NCBI GenBank assembly: GCA_025359045.1
Contig: JANYHN010000008.1
Location: 1-64,000, forward strand
Reading direction: 5' to 3'
From: Hyphomicrobiales bacterium
Lineage (GTDB): Bacteria; Pseudomonadota; Alphaproteobacteria; Rhizobiales; Aestuariivirgaceae
Length of the DNA: 64,000 nucleotides
Position numbers and translations under genes: made by a program. Positions 27,333 through 35,800 of this stretch are shown here, piece by piece. The notes beneath the pieces are model-generated. The model was given only the letters and a program-made list of their open reading frames with translations. It ran no database searches and was not told the DNA's origin. Each line of letters starts with the position of its first letter. Positions within the stretch are counted from its first letter, which is position 1.

Positions 27333-28643
27333 ATGCCCGTCACCATCCTTATGCCCGCCCTTTCGCCCACCATGGAAAAGGGCAAGCTTGCCAAATGGCT
27401 CAAGAAAGAGGGCGACAAGGTTAAATCTGGTGATGTGCTGGCCGAAATTGAAACCGATAAAGCCACAATGGAAATTGAAGCCATTGATGAGGGCACTTTG
27501 GGCAAGATTATTGTGGCTGAAGGCACTGAAGATGTGTTGGTCAATGCGCCGATTGCAGTGATTTTGGGTGAAGGGGAGAAGCTGAGTGATGTTGCGGCAC
27601 TGCCCTCTCCTGGCGCTAAAGCGCCTGTCTCTCCCGTGAAGGGAGAGACTCAGAAAGAAGCTCCGTTGCCGAACACAAGCCAAGTCTCTCCCCCCGCGGG
27701 AGAGGGCAGTCGCGTCTTCGCAACCCCTCTCGCCCGCCGACTTGCTGCACAAAAAAGCATCAGCCTGCAATCCATATCCGGCTCCGGCCCGTATGGTCGT
27801 ATAATAGCGAAAGACATAGAGACGGCGCTGACTGCTCCCCAATCACCAGTCGGCGCGCGAGGTGCGGCCATAGCTTCGGGGGCGAACGTGGCCGCATCGA
27901 CCCCCTCTGAAGCTTCTGTTCTTAAATTGTTCGAAGATGGCTCCTACGATCTGGTTCCCCATGACGGCATGCGCAAAACCATCGCGCGCCGTTTGACCGA
28001 ATCCAAGCAAACCGTTCCGCATTTCTATGTCACAGTTGATATTTCGCTGGAAAATTTGCTGGCTTTGCGTGAACGCCTGAACTTGCAAGCACCCAAAGAT
28101 AAAGACGGCAAGCCCGCGTGGAAAGTTTCGGTCAATGATTTCGTGATCAAGGCCATGGCAATGGCGCTGATCAAAGTGCCGGATGCCAATGTAAGCTGGA
28201 CTGAAAATAATATGGTAAAGCACCACCATGCTGACGTGGGCGTGGCTGTTTCCATCCCCGGCGGCTTGATCACGCCGATTGTACGAAAAGCCGAAACCAA
28301 GGGTCTAGCGCAAATCTCAATTGAGATGAAAGATTATGCCGCACGGGCCAAATCACGCAAACTCAACCCATCTGAATATACGGGTGGATCATGCTCAGTG
28401 TCCAACATGGGAATGATGGGTGTGAAAAACTTCCAAGCCATCGTCAACCCACCGCAAGCCACAATTCTGGCCGTGGGGGCGGGCGAGCGCCGCGCAGTAG
28501 TTCGTGGCAATGACATTGTGATTGAGCAGCTGATGAGCGTGACACTATCAACCGACCACCGCGCCGTCGACGGCGCATTGGGTGCGGAGTTCTTGGGTGC
28601 GATCAAGATGTACCTCGAAGAGCCGGGGCTGATGTTGGTGTGA
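27333..28643 (+). CDS. pdhC: Pyruvate dehydrogenase E2, dihydrolipoyl acetyltransferase
   Basis: The 436-residue E2 core of the complex moves the acetyl group to CoA. Residues 1-78 are a lipoyl domain with Lys43 in [12 protein letters not shown] linker follows, of which about 91-125 are encoded by a palindromic element. Residues about 128-167 are the E1/E3-binding domain (VFATPLARRLAAQK, GSGPYGRIIAKDIE). From about 205 is the catalytic domain (GMRKTIARRLTESKQTVPHFY in part), with the histidine and aspartate of STDHRAVDGALG near the C terminus. The lipoyl domain is very close to that of pdhB. Confidence 0.97.
   Translation: MPVTILMPALSPTMEKGKLAKWLKKEGDKVKSGDVLAEIETDKATMEIEAIDEGTLGKIIVAEGTEDVLVNAPIAVILGEGEKLSDVAALPSPGAKAPVSPVKGETQKEAPLPNTSQVSPPAGEGSRVFATPLARRLAAQKSISLQSISGSGPYGRIIAKDIETALTAPQSPVGARGAAIASGANVAASTPSEASVLKLFEDGSYDLVPHDGMRKTIARRLTESKQTVPHFYVTVDISLENLLALRERLNLQAPKDKDGKPAWKVSVNDFVIKAMAMALIKVPDANVSWTENNMVKHHHADVGVAVSIPGGLITPIVRKAETKGLAQISIEMKDYAARAKSRKLNPSEYTGGSCSVSNMGMMGVKNFQAIVNPPQATILAVGAGERRAVVRGNDIVIEQLMSVTLSTDHRAVDGALGAEFLGAIKMYLEEPGLMLV
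27603..27706. repeat. In-frame palindromic element in pdhC linker
   Basis: A shorter relative of the pdhB element. CCCTCTCC (27603-27610) and GGAGAGGG (27699-27706) are the ends. The first two hairpins are kept with changes only in the loops (GGCGC-TAAA-GCGCC; GTCTCTCCC-GTGAA-GGGAGAGAC), while the last GTCGTGC hairpin is absent. It is in the same reading frame as in pdhB. Confidence 0.72.
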
Positions 28644-28650
28644 GGGTGTA

Positions 28651-28941
28651 TTGAAACAGCTTTTACTTCTCGCAGTGGCGATTGTGTGTTTGCAAATTAC
28701 ATCTGTTTTGGCGGCAAGTAATTATTGCCAACCGCGATCTGCTGTTTGTGTGATTATTGATGATGGCTTCTGTAGTAGAGCGCTGACAAATTTGAGAAAA
28801 GTAGAATCCTCTTCTGATTATCGTTATGCAATTAAAGCATCACATGGTGACCAACACAAATTATGGACTTTTCGTTCTTACCAAAATGCAATGTCATTTC
28901 GTGCAGGACTCAAAATGGGAAAGTGTAAAAGTATAAAATGA
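28651..28941 (+). CDS. Small secreted cysteine-containing protein
   Basis: Not a recognised family. The 96-residue product begins with a Sec signal (KQLLLLAVAIVCLQITSVLA) and has four cysteines in the mature part (26, 33, 41, 92), enough for two disulfides. The start is TTG at 28651, preceded by GAGGG; there is no in-frame ATG near. It lies 7 nt after pdhC and its stop overlaps the SGNH hydrolase ATG by 4 nt, so it is cotranscribed with them. Base use is more AT-rich than the flanking pdh genes, which may mean recent arrival. Confidence 0.65.
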   Translation: MKQLLLLAVAIVCLQITSVLAASNYCQPRSAVCVIIDDGFCSRALTNLRKVESSSDYRYAIKASHGDQHKLWTFRSYQNAMSFRAGLKMGKCKSIK

Positions 28942-29576
28942 AATCTATGCTCGCATTCGGAGATTCCCTCACTTGGGGTTACAACTCCTCTACTGGCATG
29001 CGTATGGCCTATGAAGATCGTTGGCCGAATGTGCTTGCAGCAGGTCTTGCCAATAAAGCCCGCGTGATTGAAGAGGGCATGAACGGGCGCACCACAGTGT
29101 TTGATGACCCCACGACAGAAGAAAACCGCAATGGCGCTGTGGGCTTGCCTATCGCGCTGAAAACCCATCAGCCGCTTGATCTTGTCATTATCATGCTCGG
29201 CACCAATGATATTAAATATGCTAGCCGCTGCCGCGCTTTTGATGCTTCGATGGGCATGGAGCGTTTGGTGAAGCTGACTCGCAATCATAATTGGTCTGGC
29301 ACATATGTTTGCCCGCCTATTCTCATCATGTCACCACCCGCATTGGTGGCCACTCAAAATGAATGGTTCAACGATCTTTGGGGCCATGCCATTGAAGAGT
29401 CGAAGCTCTTCGCCCATCATTATTCTCGAATTGCGAAAGAATTAGATATTCATTTCTTTGATGCGGGTTCAGTAGCAAGGGCCAGCAATGTCGATGGCGG
29501 GCATTTGGACGTGGCAAATACGAGAGCGATTGGCTCAGCACTGGTGCCCTTGGTGAAGAAGATTTTGGAGATATAA
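28938..29576 (+). CDS. SGNH/GDSL hydrolase family protein
   Basis: A 212-residue SGNH hydrolase. Block I is LAFGDSLTWGY with Ser10 as likely nucleophile, the Gly/Asn blocks are EGMNGRTT and MLGTNDIK, and the C-terminal block is DGGHLDVANT with the catalytic Asp/His. No signal peptide. It resembles the arylesterase/acyl-CoA thioesterase-like group. A gene of this kind between pdhC and lpdA is common in Hyphomicrobiales; whether it serves the complex is unknown. The lpdA ATG begins one base after its stop. Confidence 0.88.
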   Translation: MKSMLAFGDSLTWGYNSSTGMRMAYEDRWPNVLAAGLANKARVIEEGMNGRTTVFDDPTTEENRNGAVGLPIALKTHQPLDLVIIMLGTNDIKYASRCRAFDASMGMERLVKLTRNHNWSGTYVCPPILIMSPPALVATQNEWFNDLWGHAIEESKLFAHHYSRIAKELDIHFFDAGSVARASNVDGGHLDVANTRAIGSALVPLVKKILEI

Positions 29577-29577
29577 A

Positions 29578-31017
29578 ATGGCCGACACGAATTTTGACGT
29601 TCTCATCATCGGCGCAGGCCCCGGCGGCTATGTGACGGCAATTCGCGCAGCGCAGCTTGGGTTCAAGGTTGCCCTCGTTGAGCGCGAACATTTGGGCGGC
29701 ATCTGCCTCAACTGGGGTTGCATCCCCACCAAGGCGCTACTGCGTTCTGCTGAAATTTATCACTACATGAACCATGCCGAAAACTACGGACTTTCGGCCA
29801 AAGATGTAAGCTTTGATCCAAGCAAAATCGTTGCGCGTTCACGTGCCGTATCATCACGCCTCACTATGGGTGTGGGTGGATTGTTGAAAAAGAACAAAGT
29901 GCAAATCATCTGGGGTGAAGCCAAGTTGACCAAGCCTGGCGAAGTGGTGGTGGCAGATACTAAAAAACACATTTATGAGCCACAAAACCCGCCGCCAAAA
30001 GGCACACTGGGTGCCGGCACTTATACCGCTAAACACATCATCGTCGCCACTGGCGCACGACCGCGCGTGTTGCCCGGCCTTGAGCATGATGGCAAATTAG
30101 TTTGGAGCTACTTCGAGGCCATGGTTCCAAAGGAAATGCCGAAGTCACTTCTGGTCGTCGGCTCCGGTGCTATCGGCATTGAGTTTGCCAGTTTCTATAA
30201 CTCCATGGGCGTTGATGTGACTGTGGTTGAAATCATGGATCAGATCATGCCGGTGGAAGACACTGAGATTTCCAAAATCGCTCAAAAACAATTGGAAAAG
30301 CAGGGCATCAAATTCCGCATTTCAGCCAAAGTTGCTTCACTCAAAAAGGGCGCGAATAATGTGACCGCCACAATAGAGCAGGGTGCAAACAAAGAAGAAT
30401 TGACCGTTGACCGCGTGATTGCTGCAACAGGCGTTGTGGGCAATATTGAAAACCTTGGCCTTGAAATTTTAGGTGTAAAAACCGAAAAAGGTTGCGTCGT
30501 CATCGACGGATTTGGCCGCACCAATGTTGCTGGTCTTTATGCCATAGGTGACGTTGCCGGCCCGCCGATGCTCGCACATAAAGCCGAACATGAAGGCGTG
30601 ATCTGCATTGAGAAAATTAAAGGCCTTGATGCCCATCCGATGAAGAAAGAACAAATCCCCGGCTGCACTTATTGTCATCCGCAAGTGGCTTCCGTCGGAC
30701 TTACAGAAGCCAAGGCCAAGGCCGCAGGCTTTGAACTCAAAATCGGTCGCTTTCCTTTCTTGGCAAACGGCAAGGCCATCGCACTAGGTGAAGATCAAGG
30801 CCTGATCAAAACCATTTTTGATGCCAAGACGGGCCGTCTCATTGGAGCGCATATGGTGGGTGCAGAAGTGACCGAGTTAATCCAAGGCTTCGTCATCGCC
30901 ATGGGCCTTGAGACCACCGAGGAAGAATTGATGCACACTGTGTTTCCTCATCCGACATTATCTGAAATGATGCATGAAAGTGTTCTCGACGCTTACGGCC
31001 GCGTCATACATATGTGA
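29578..31017 (+). CDS. lpdA: Dihydrolipoyl dehydrogenase (E3)
   Basis: The 479-residue E3 flavoprotein reoxidises dihydrolipoamide and makes NADH. The FAD site is IIGAGPGGYV at 10-19, the redox-active disulfide is Cys43/Cys48 in GGICLNWGCIPTK, the NAD site is VVGSGAIGIEFASF, the second FAD motif is GLYAIGDVAGPPMLAHKA, and the C-terminal His-Glu pair is in HTVFPHPTLSEMMHE. It completes the full pyruvate dehydrogenase set in this cluster. As usual in this gene order, lipA follows after two small membrane genes. Confidence 0.97.
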   Translation: MADTNFDVLIIGAGPGGYVTAIRAAQLGFKVALVEREHLGGICLNWGCIPTKALLRSAEIYHYMNHAENYGLSAKDVSFDPSKIVARSRAVSSRLTMGVGGLLKKNKVQIIWGEAKLTKPGEVVVADTKKHIYEPQNPPPKGTLGAGTYTAKHIIVATGARPRVLPGLEHDGKLVWSYFEAMVPKEMPKSLLVVGSGAIGIEFASFYNSMGVDVTVVEIMDQIMPVEDTEISKIAQKQLEKQGIKFRISAKVASLKKGANNVTATIEQGANKEELTVDRVIAATGVVGNIENLGLEILGVKTEKGCVVIDGFGRTNVAGLYAIGDVAGPPMLAHKAEHEGVICIEKIKGLDAHPMKKEQIPGCTYCHPQVASVGLTEAKAKAAGFELKIGRFPFLANGKAIALGEDQGLIKTIFDAKTGRLIGAHMVGAEVTELIQGFVIAMGLETTEEELMHTVFPHPTLSEMMHESVLDAYGRVIHM

Positions 31018-31081
31018 GGATGCAGTCTTGAATATGAAACATCCATGGGCCATATCGGTTGCGAACATAAGAGGGGCAGAT

Positions 31082-31330
31082 ATGGACACCAAAAACATTA
31101 TTATCGCTGTGATCATGGGCTTTGCTGCGGGTTGGCTTGCGAGCTGGGTTGTTGGTGGCTACGGCATCGTGCAATATCTGATCAGCGGCGTGTTGGGTTC
31201 CTTCGTGGGTTCCTATGCTTTGAATGCTGCCAAAATTAATTTGGGTATTCGCAATGAAATCGGCCGTGATATTGCAACCGCGACAATCGGCGCGATCATT
31301 GTTATGATCATTGCCAGAATTTTACATTGA
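31082..31330 (+). CDS. GlsB/YeaQ/YmgE family membrane protein (1)
   Basis: An 82-residue transglycosylase-associated (GlsB/YeaQ/YmgE) protein. Three hydrophobic segments with GxxxG patterns are visible (IIAVIMGFAAGWLASWVVGG, YLISGVLGSFVGSYAL, IGAIIVMIIARIL). Members are small stress-linked inner-membrane proteins of unknown mechanism. ATG 31082 follows GAGGGGCAG; two earlier in-frame starts lack such a site. The next gene is a second member of the same family, so this is a tandem pair. Confidence 0.82.
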   Translation: MDTKNIIIAVIMGFAAGWLASWVVGGYGIVQYLISGVLGSFVGSYALNAAKINLGIRNEIGRDIATATIGAIIVMIIARILH

Positions 31331-31343
31331 GTGGGAGAATAGA

Positions 31344-31628
31344 ATGCAAGGTATTATGGATATTGGAAGTGTTGGCTTTTGGGGCACGATTTTAATCGGC
31401 GTACTTGCTGGCTGGATTGCTGAAAAAGTGACTGGCTCGAACATGGGCCTGATCATGAATTTGATAGTCGGCATTATTGGCTCGTGGATTGGTTTTTTTA
31501 TCGCCAATGCCACGCACATTCAACTCGGAGAAATTTTTCATGGTTGGTTCTTGGGCAATCTCGTCGTGTCGGCCGCAGGTGCTATCATCCTGTTGCTTGT
31601 GCTGAAGCTTTTACGCGGTCGCCGCTAG
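31344..31628 (+). CDS. GlsB/YeaQ/YmgE family membrane protein (2)
   Basis: A 94-residue paralogue of the preceding gene. It has the family's first helix GTILIGVLAGWIAEKVTG, a second helix LIVGIIGSWIGFFIANA and a third SAAGAIILLLVLKLL ending in basic residues. ATG 31344 follows GTGGGAG; ATG 31356 is also possible. It is 13 nt after the first copy and 7 nt before lipA, within the same transcription unit. Confidence 0.85.
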   Translation: MQGIMDIGSVGFWGTILIGVLAGWIAEKVTGSNMGLIMNLIVGIIGSWIGFFIANATHIQLGEIFHGWFLGNLVVSAAGAIILLLVLKLLRGRR

Positions 31629-31635
31629 CATTTGA

Positions 31636-32574
31636 ATGACCACCGTTCTTGATAAGCTGAGGCCGCGGCACCCAGAAAAAGTGGGTCGCCCTGAAACCCC
31701 AATCCTGCGCAAGCCGGATTGGATCAGGGTGAAGGCACCGGGGTCTGCCATCTATGCAGAAACGCAAAAGATTGTGCGTGAGAACAAGTTGGTCACAGTG
31801 TGCGAGGAGGCGGGCTGCCCGAACATTGGCGAGTGCTGGTCAAAGAAACATGCCACCTTCATGGTGATGGGTGACACCTGCACAAGGGCATGCGCTTTCT
31901 GCAATGTCAAAACAGGAATGCCTGAAGCTCTCGATATTGGCGAACCCGCGCGCGTGGCCGATGCCGTCGCACGTATGGGCCTCTCGCACTCAGTCATTAC
32001 GTCGGTTGACCGTGATGATTTATCCGATGGCGGTGCGTTTCATATTGCCGAGGTCATCCGTGAAATCCGCAAAGCTTCGCCAAATACCACCATTGAGGTT
32101 TTAACGCCCGACTTTTTGAAGAAAGATGGCGCACTTGAGTTAGTTGTCGAGGCAAAGCCGGATGTGTTCAACCACAATCTCGAAACCGTGCCTGGCCTGT
32201 ATCTCAGAATCCGGCCCGGTGCGCGTTACTTCCATTCACTGCGATTGTTAGAACGCGTGAAAGAGCTTGACCCAACTATGTTCACCAAATCCGGCATCAT
32301 GGTGGGCCTTGGCGAAACACGTGAACAGGTGATGCAAGTGATGGATGATATGCGGTCAGCCCATATTGATTTCATCACCATCGGGCAATACTTGCAGCCA
32401 ACGCGCAAGCATGCAGCGATTGATCGATTTGTAACACCTGATGAATTTAAGTCTTATGAGACGCTGGCTTATTCAAAAGGTTTTCTGATGGTGTCTTCAT
32501 CTCCTCTCACGCGTTCATCGCATCATGCGGGTGATGATTTTGCGAAACTCCAAGCCGCGCGAGCGAAACTATAA
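31636..32574 (+). CDS. lipA: Lipoyl synthase
   Basis: LipA inserts two sulfurs into protein-bound octanoate, making the lipoyl groups of PdhB and PdhC. The 312-residue protein shows both cluster motifs: the auxiliary cluster cysteines 56, 61 and 67 (CEEAGC, GEC) and the radical SAM cysteines 82, 86 and 89 (CTRACAFC). The C-terminal [15 protein letters not shown] carries the Ser that ligates the auxiliary cluster. Its position after the pdh genes links cofactor synthesis with its main users. The next gene starts directly at its stop. Confidence 0.97.
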   Translation: MTTVLDKLRPRHPEKVGRPETPILRKPDWIRVKAPGSAIYAETQKIVRENKLVTVCEEAGCPNIGECWSKKHATFMVMGDTCTRACAFCNVKTGMPEALDIGEPARVADAVARMGLSHSVITSVDRDDLSDGGAFHIAEVIREIRKASPNTTIEVLTPDFLKKDGALELVVEAKPDVFNHNLETVPGLYLRIRPGARYFHSLRLLERVKELDPTMFTKSGIMVGLGETREQVMQVMDDMRSAHIDFITIGQYLQPTRKHAAIDRFVTPDEFKSYETLAYSKGFLMVSSSPLTRSSHHAGDDFAKLQAARAKL

Positions 32575-33042
32575 TTGCCAAAATTTTCCACCACGCGCCG
32601 TGTCAACCTAACAGTTGAACAAGCCTTCGCAATTGCTGCCGATGTGGCTTCCTATAAAGATTTTTTGCCACTTCTGAGACGTTCCGTTATCCGTGGAGAA
32701 AAAAAACGCGTTGGAGAAATCGAAACATTCGATGCAGACTTGCAAGTGGCATTTGAAAAATTGGGATTGCGCGAAAGCTTCACCAGCCAAGTTACCTCAA
32801 ATACCGCAGATCACACTGTCACTGCCATATCCTCCGATGGCCCGATGAAGGCGCTCAGAGCCGTCTGGAAAATTCAAACGGCTGATGATGGGAAGACAGA
32901 TGTTTCGATATCAGTCGATTACACAATGAAAAGTATGATGTTGCAAATGGTTGCTGGCGGCTTGACTGATTTTGCGGCTCAGAAAATCCTGCAAGCCTTC
33001 GAGGATCGGGGCCGAGCGCTTTATGGTAACACTTTGAGCTGA
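32575..33042 (+). CDS. RatA/COQ10-like START-domain protein
   Basis: A 155-residue SRPBCC/START fold protein of the COQ10/RatA family. The N terminus STTRRVNLTVEQAFAIAADV and middle YKDFLPLLRRSVI are typical, as is the C-terminal FEDRGRALYG. Members bind ubiquinone and help respiratory chain function; the ribosome-association activity named RatA in E. coli is debated. The start is a TTG right after the lipA stop; there is no ATG near. The 3' end overlaps the convergent CinA-like gene by 22 nt. Confidence 0.85.
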   Translation: MPKFSTTRRVNLTVEQAFAIAADVASYKDFLPLLRRSVIRGEKKRVGEIETFDADLQVAFEKLGLRESFTSQVTSNTADHTVTAISSDGPMKALRAVWKIQTADDGKTDVSISVDYTMKSMMLQMVAGGLTDFAAQKILQAFEDRGRALYGNTLS

Positions 33043-33503
33043 TCGAGCACGAGTTGAAGCGCAAAATCCCGCGCCTTTGTTCTAACTTCAGTCCTTCCAA
33101 TGTCACCAAATTGCATTTCAGAAGTCACCGTCGAATGTCCATGTGAGGCAACTGCGAAATGCACTAGGCCAACTGGCTTTTCAGCGCTTCCTCCAATGGG
33201 CCCCGCAATACCTGTGATGGAAACTGAAATCTGTGCTTTGGAATAGTGTAGCGCACCTTCACACATTGCTCTCGCAACTTGCGAACTCACAGCACCATGA
33301 GTCGCAATAAGCGCTGGCACTACACCAAGCATTTCTGCTTTTGATAAATTTGAGTAAGTCACAAATCCACGGTCAAATACGTCGGATGAGCCGGCCACAT
33401 CGGTGATCGCAGCGGCGACCATACCACCTGTGCAGCTTTCAGCAGTGGCTAACTTCCAACTCTTGGCGCGCAGTGCGTCAATTACTTTTTCGGCGATACT
33501 CAC
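33021..33503 (-). CDS. CinA C-terminal domain protein (PncC-like)
   Basis: A 160-residue stand-alone CinA C-terminal domain, related to nicotinamide-nucleotide amidase PncC, which recycles NMN to nicotinate mononucleotide. Motifs are LATAESCTGGMVAAAI, DVFDRGFVTYSN, GAVSSQVARAM and SITGIAGPIGGSAEKPVG. The start is GTG at 33503, overlapping the ispDF stop by 4 nt, so it is cotranscribed with ispDF. The 3' end overlaps the RatA-like gene. Confidence 0.88.
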   Translation of the reverse strand: MSIAEKVIDALRAKSWKLATAESCTGGMVAAAITDVAGSSDVFDRGFVTYSNLSKAEMLGVVPALIATHGAVSSQVARAMCEGALHYSKAQISVSITGIAGPIGGSAEKPVGLVHFAVASHGHSTVTSEMQFGDIGRTEVRTKARDFALQLVLDQLKVLP

Positions 33504-34672
33504 AATGGTAACCGCAAAGTTGCAGTTGCAAACGCTGCCATGCCTTCCTTACGACCAATCGAGCCCATTTTTTCTGTTGTCGTCGCCTTAATTGCAATCC
33601 TATCGTGCGAAATTTGCAGCAAAGGTGCGAGCACCGCTTTCATTGCAACAATATGCGGACTAATTTTTGGAGCCTCGGCTAATATCGTAATATCAACGTT
33701 CGAAAGCACACCGCCACGCGCCACGAGCAAACTCATCGCCTTGTTCAAAAAAATCGAAGAGGCCGCGTTCTTCCATTTCATATCACTGGGCGGGAAATGC
33801 GTTCCAATGTCACCTTCACCGATTGCGCCGAGGATCGCGTCGGTCAAAGCGTGCATAGCCACGTCAGCGTCGGAATGACCCATCAATTTATGAGTATGCG
33901 GAATGTCAACGCCACACAACGTAACGAACTTGCCTCTTTCAAATTTGTGAAAATCAATCCCTTGCCCCATACGCACATCAGGCCGATCCACAAACAACCG
34001 CATATTCAATTCTGCATTGGCTGCTTCAACATCGGCCTTCGTCGTCAATTTTTTGTTCCGTTGTTCGCCCGCCACAATCCTAACTTCCATTCCAGCAAAT
34101 TCAGCAACGGCGGCATCATCTGTTAAACCATTCTGCTCTTCGCGTGCAGCTTTTCGGTGCGCCTCTAGGATTTTCGGAAATGAAAATCCTTGTGGCGTTT
34201 GCACAAACCACATGGCGGAACGATCAACTGTTTTAGTGATCACGCCACCGGGCGCAAATTTCATAGTATCCGCAACTGGCAATCCCGGAATAACGGCATT
34301 GGCATGTTCCAGTTCAGAAATTACTTCGCTGATTAAATCAGCCGAAATGAACGGCCGTGCCGCGTCATGCACCAAAACCTTGGTCGGCTTTGCAGAAACA
34401 CAAGCCTCCACTCCGATTCTGCATGATTCTTGCCGCGTTGAACCACCAACTACAGCAGATGTGAAGCCTAGCCCTTGTGTAGCGGCTTTGAATAAGGCTT
34501 CATGGCCAGCCCCAATAACACATTGAACCAATGATACAGTGGGGTGCTCCAAAAACGCCTTCAACGTCCACCAAATCACCGGTTTGCCACCGATCAATTG
34601 ATATTGCTTAGGTATCTCGCCCCCGACGCGCAGGCCATTTCCGCCCGCAACAATTACTGCTGCCACTGTCAT
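33500..34672 (-). CDS. ispDF: Bifunctional IspD/IspF (MEP pathway)
   Basis: A 390-residue fusion for isoprenoid precursor synthesis. Residues 1 to about 228 are IspD, the MEP cytidylyltransferase (AAVIVAGGNGLRVGGEIPKQY, VLVHDAARPFI). Residues about 235-390 are IspF, the MEcPP synthase (RMGQGIDFHKFERG with the zinc-binding Asp and His, then LMGHSDADVAMHALTDAILG). The fusion is common in Alphaproteobacteria. Divergent from dusB, with 120 nt between. The downstream CinA-like gene is coupled by overlap. Confidence 0.96.
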   Translation of the reverse strand: MTVAAVIVAGGNGLRVGGEIPKQYQLIGGKPVIWWTLKAFLEHPTVSLVQCVIGAGHEALFKAATQGLGFTSAVVGGSTRQESCRIGVEACVSAKPTKVLVHDAARPFISADLISEVISELEHANAVIPGLPVADTMKFAPGGVITKTVDRSAMWFVQTPQGFSFPKILEAHRKAAREEQNGLTDDAAVAEFAGMEVRIVAGEQRNKKLTTKADVEAANAELNMRLFVDRPDVRMGQGIDFHKFERGKFVTLCGVDIPHTHKLMGHSDADVAMHALTDAILGAIGEGDIGTHFPPSDMKWKNAASSIFLNKAMSLLVARGGVLSNVDITILAEAPKISPHIVAMKAVLAPLLQISHDRIAIKATTTEKMGSIGRKEGMAAFATATLRLPL

Positions 34673-34792
34673 GCATCTGCCTTAATCTATTCAAAGACAA
34701 ATGAGAATGGCGAACAGTATTTTGTCCTTGACCTTGCTGCAGTGCAGCGTAGACTGGTTAAAAATTAATCGATACGTTAGGCTGCTTAATAT

Positions 34793-35800
34793 ATGGGCAT
34801 AAAAATTGGTAACATCGAAACACGGAACAATGTGTTTCTGGCTCCTATGTCAGGTGTGACAGACGAACCATTTCGCGCAATTGCACACGATGCCGGAGCA
34901 GGGCTCGTTGTATCTGAAATGGTTGCCAGCGAAGAACTGGTGCGAGAACGCCCAGATATGATGCGCCGCGCAAGGGGGCACAAAAACCTCTCACCATTTG
35001 TAATGCAGTTAGCTGGTCGTGAAGCCAAATGGATGAATGAAGGCGCACGGGTCGCCCAAGATATGGGTGCGGATATTATCGACATAAATATGGGCTGCCC
35101 CGCACGCCAAGTAACTGGTGGTCTATCTGGTTCAGCACTCATGCGTGACTTGGATCACGCACTTACCTTGATCGAGGCTACGGTGGCTGCGGCAAAAGTT
35201 CCTGTCACACTCAAAATGAGATTAGGTTGGGACGAAAACATGCTCAATGCTCCAGAATTGGCGAAACGAGCCGAAGCTGCGGGCGTAGCGCTCATTACAG
35301 TTCATGGCCGCACACGTTGTCAATTCTATACGGGGAAAGCTGACTGGAACGCGATACGTGCGGTACGCAATGCCATCAAAATTCCGCTGATCGCAAACGG
35401 TGACGGCCAAACTGTTGAGGATGCACAAGCGATGATGGCAGCGTCGGGTGCCGACGGAATAATGATTGGTCGTGGCAGTTATGGACGACCTTGGTGGCCA
35501 GGAGTGATAGCAGAAAAATTGAATAAGGGTTCCGGTGAGTGCGAGCCAACACTCGAATTCGAAAGTAAGTTCTTAATGACGCAGCATGTGGAGACCCTTT
35601 CACTTTACGGCGAGGTGTTGGGAAACAGGACATTTAGAAAACATCTCGGATGGACAATCTCAAGGCTTCACCAAAGAGATTTGATAAGCCAAGAAAATGC
35701 CGAACATTTGCGTGCTACTTTATTGCGCGAAAACGATAATCAAAAAGTGAAAGAAGGAATTAACAGGCTCTACCGTGATCAGCTGGGTGAGGCCGCATGA
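34793..35800 (+). CDS. dusB: tRNA-dihydrouridine synthase B
   Basis: DusB reduces uridine to dihydrouridine in tRNA D-loops with FMN and NADPH. The 335-residue protein has the FMN-site opening LAPMSGVTDEPFRAIAHDAG, the catalytic cysteine in INMGCPARQVTGG, HGRTRCQFYTGKADW and GADGIMIGRGSYGRPW. The stop overlaps ntrB by 4 nt. A dusB-ntrB-ntrC order is standard in Alphaproteobacteria and places tRNA modification in the nitrogen-regulation operon. Confidence 0.95.
   Translation: MGIKIGNIETRNNVFLAPMSGVTDEPFRAIAHDAGAGLVVSEMVASEELVRERPDMMRRARGHKNLSPFVMQLAGREAKWMNEGARVAQDMGADIIDINMGCPARQVTGGLSGSALMRDLDHALTLIEATVAAAKVPVTLKMRLGWDENMLNAPELAKRAEAAGVALITVHGRTRCQFYTGKADWNAIRAVRNAIKIPLIANGDGQTVEDAQAMMAASGADGIMIGRGSYGRPWWPGVIAEKLNKGSGECEPTLEFESKFLMTQHVETLSLYGEVLGNRTFRKHLGWTISRLHQRDLISQENAEHLRATLLRENDNQKVKEGINRLYRDQLGEAA

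Noticed and set aside
27069-27842. Minus-strand open frame of 257 codons opposite DUF5076 and pdhC
   Set aside because: Antisense to well-identified coding sequence; no recognisable domain or ribosome-binding site.
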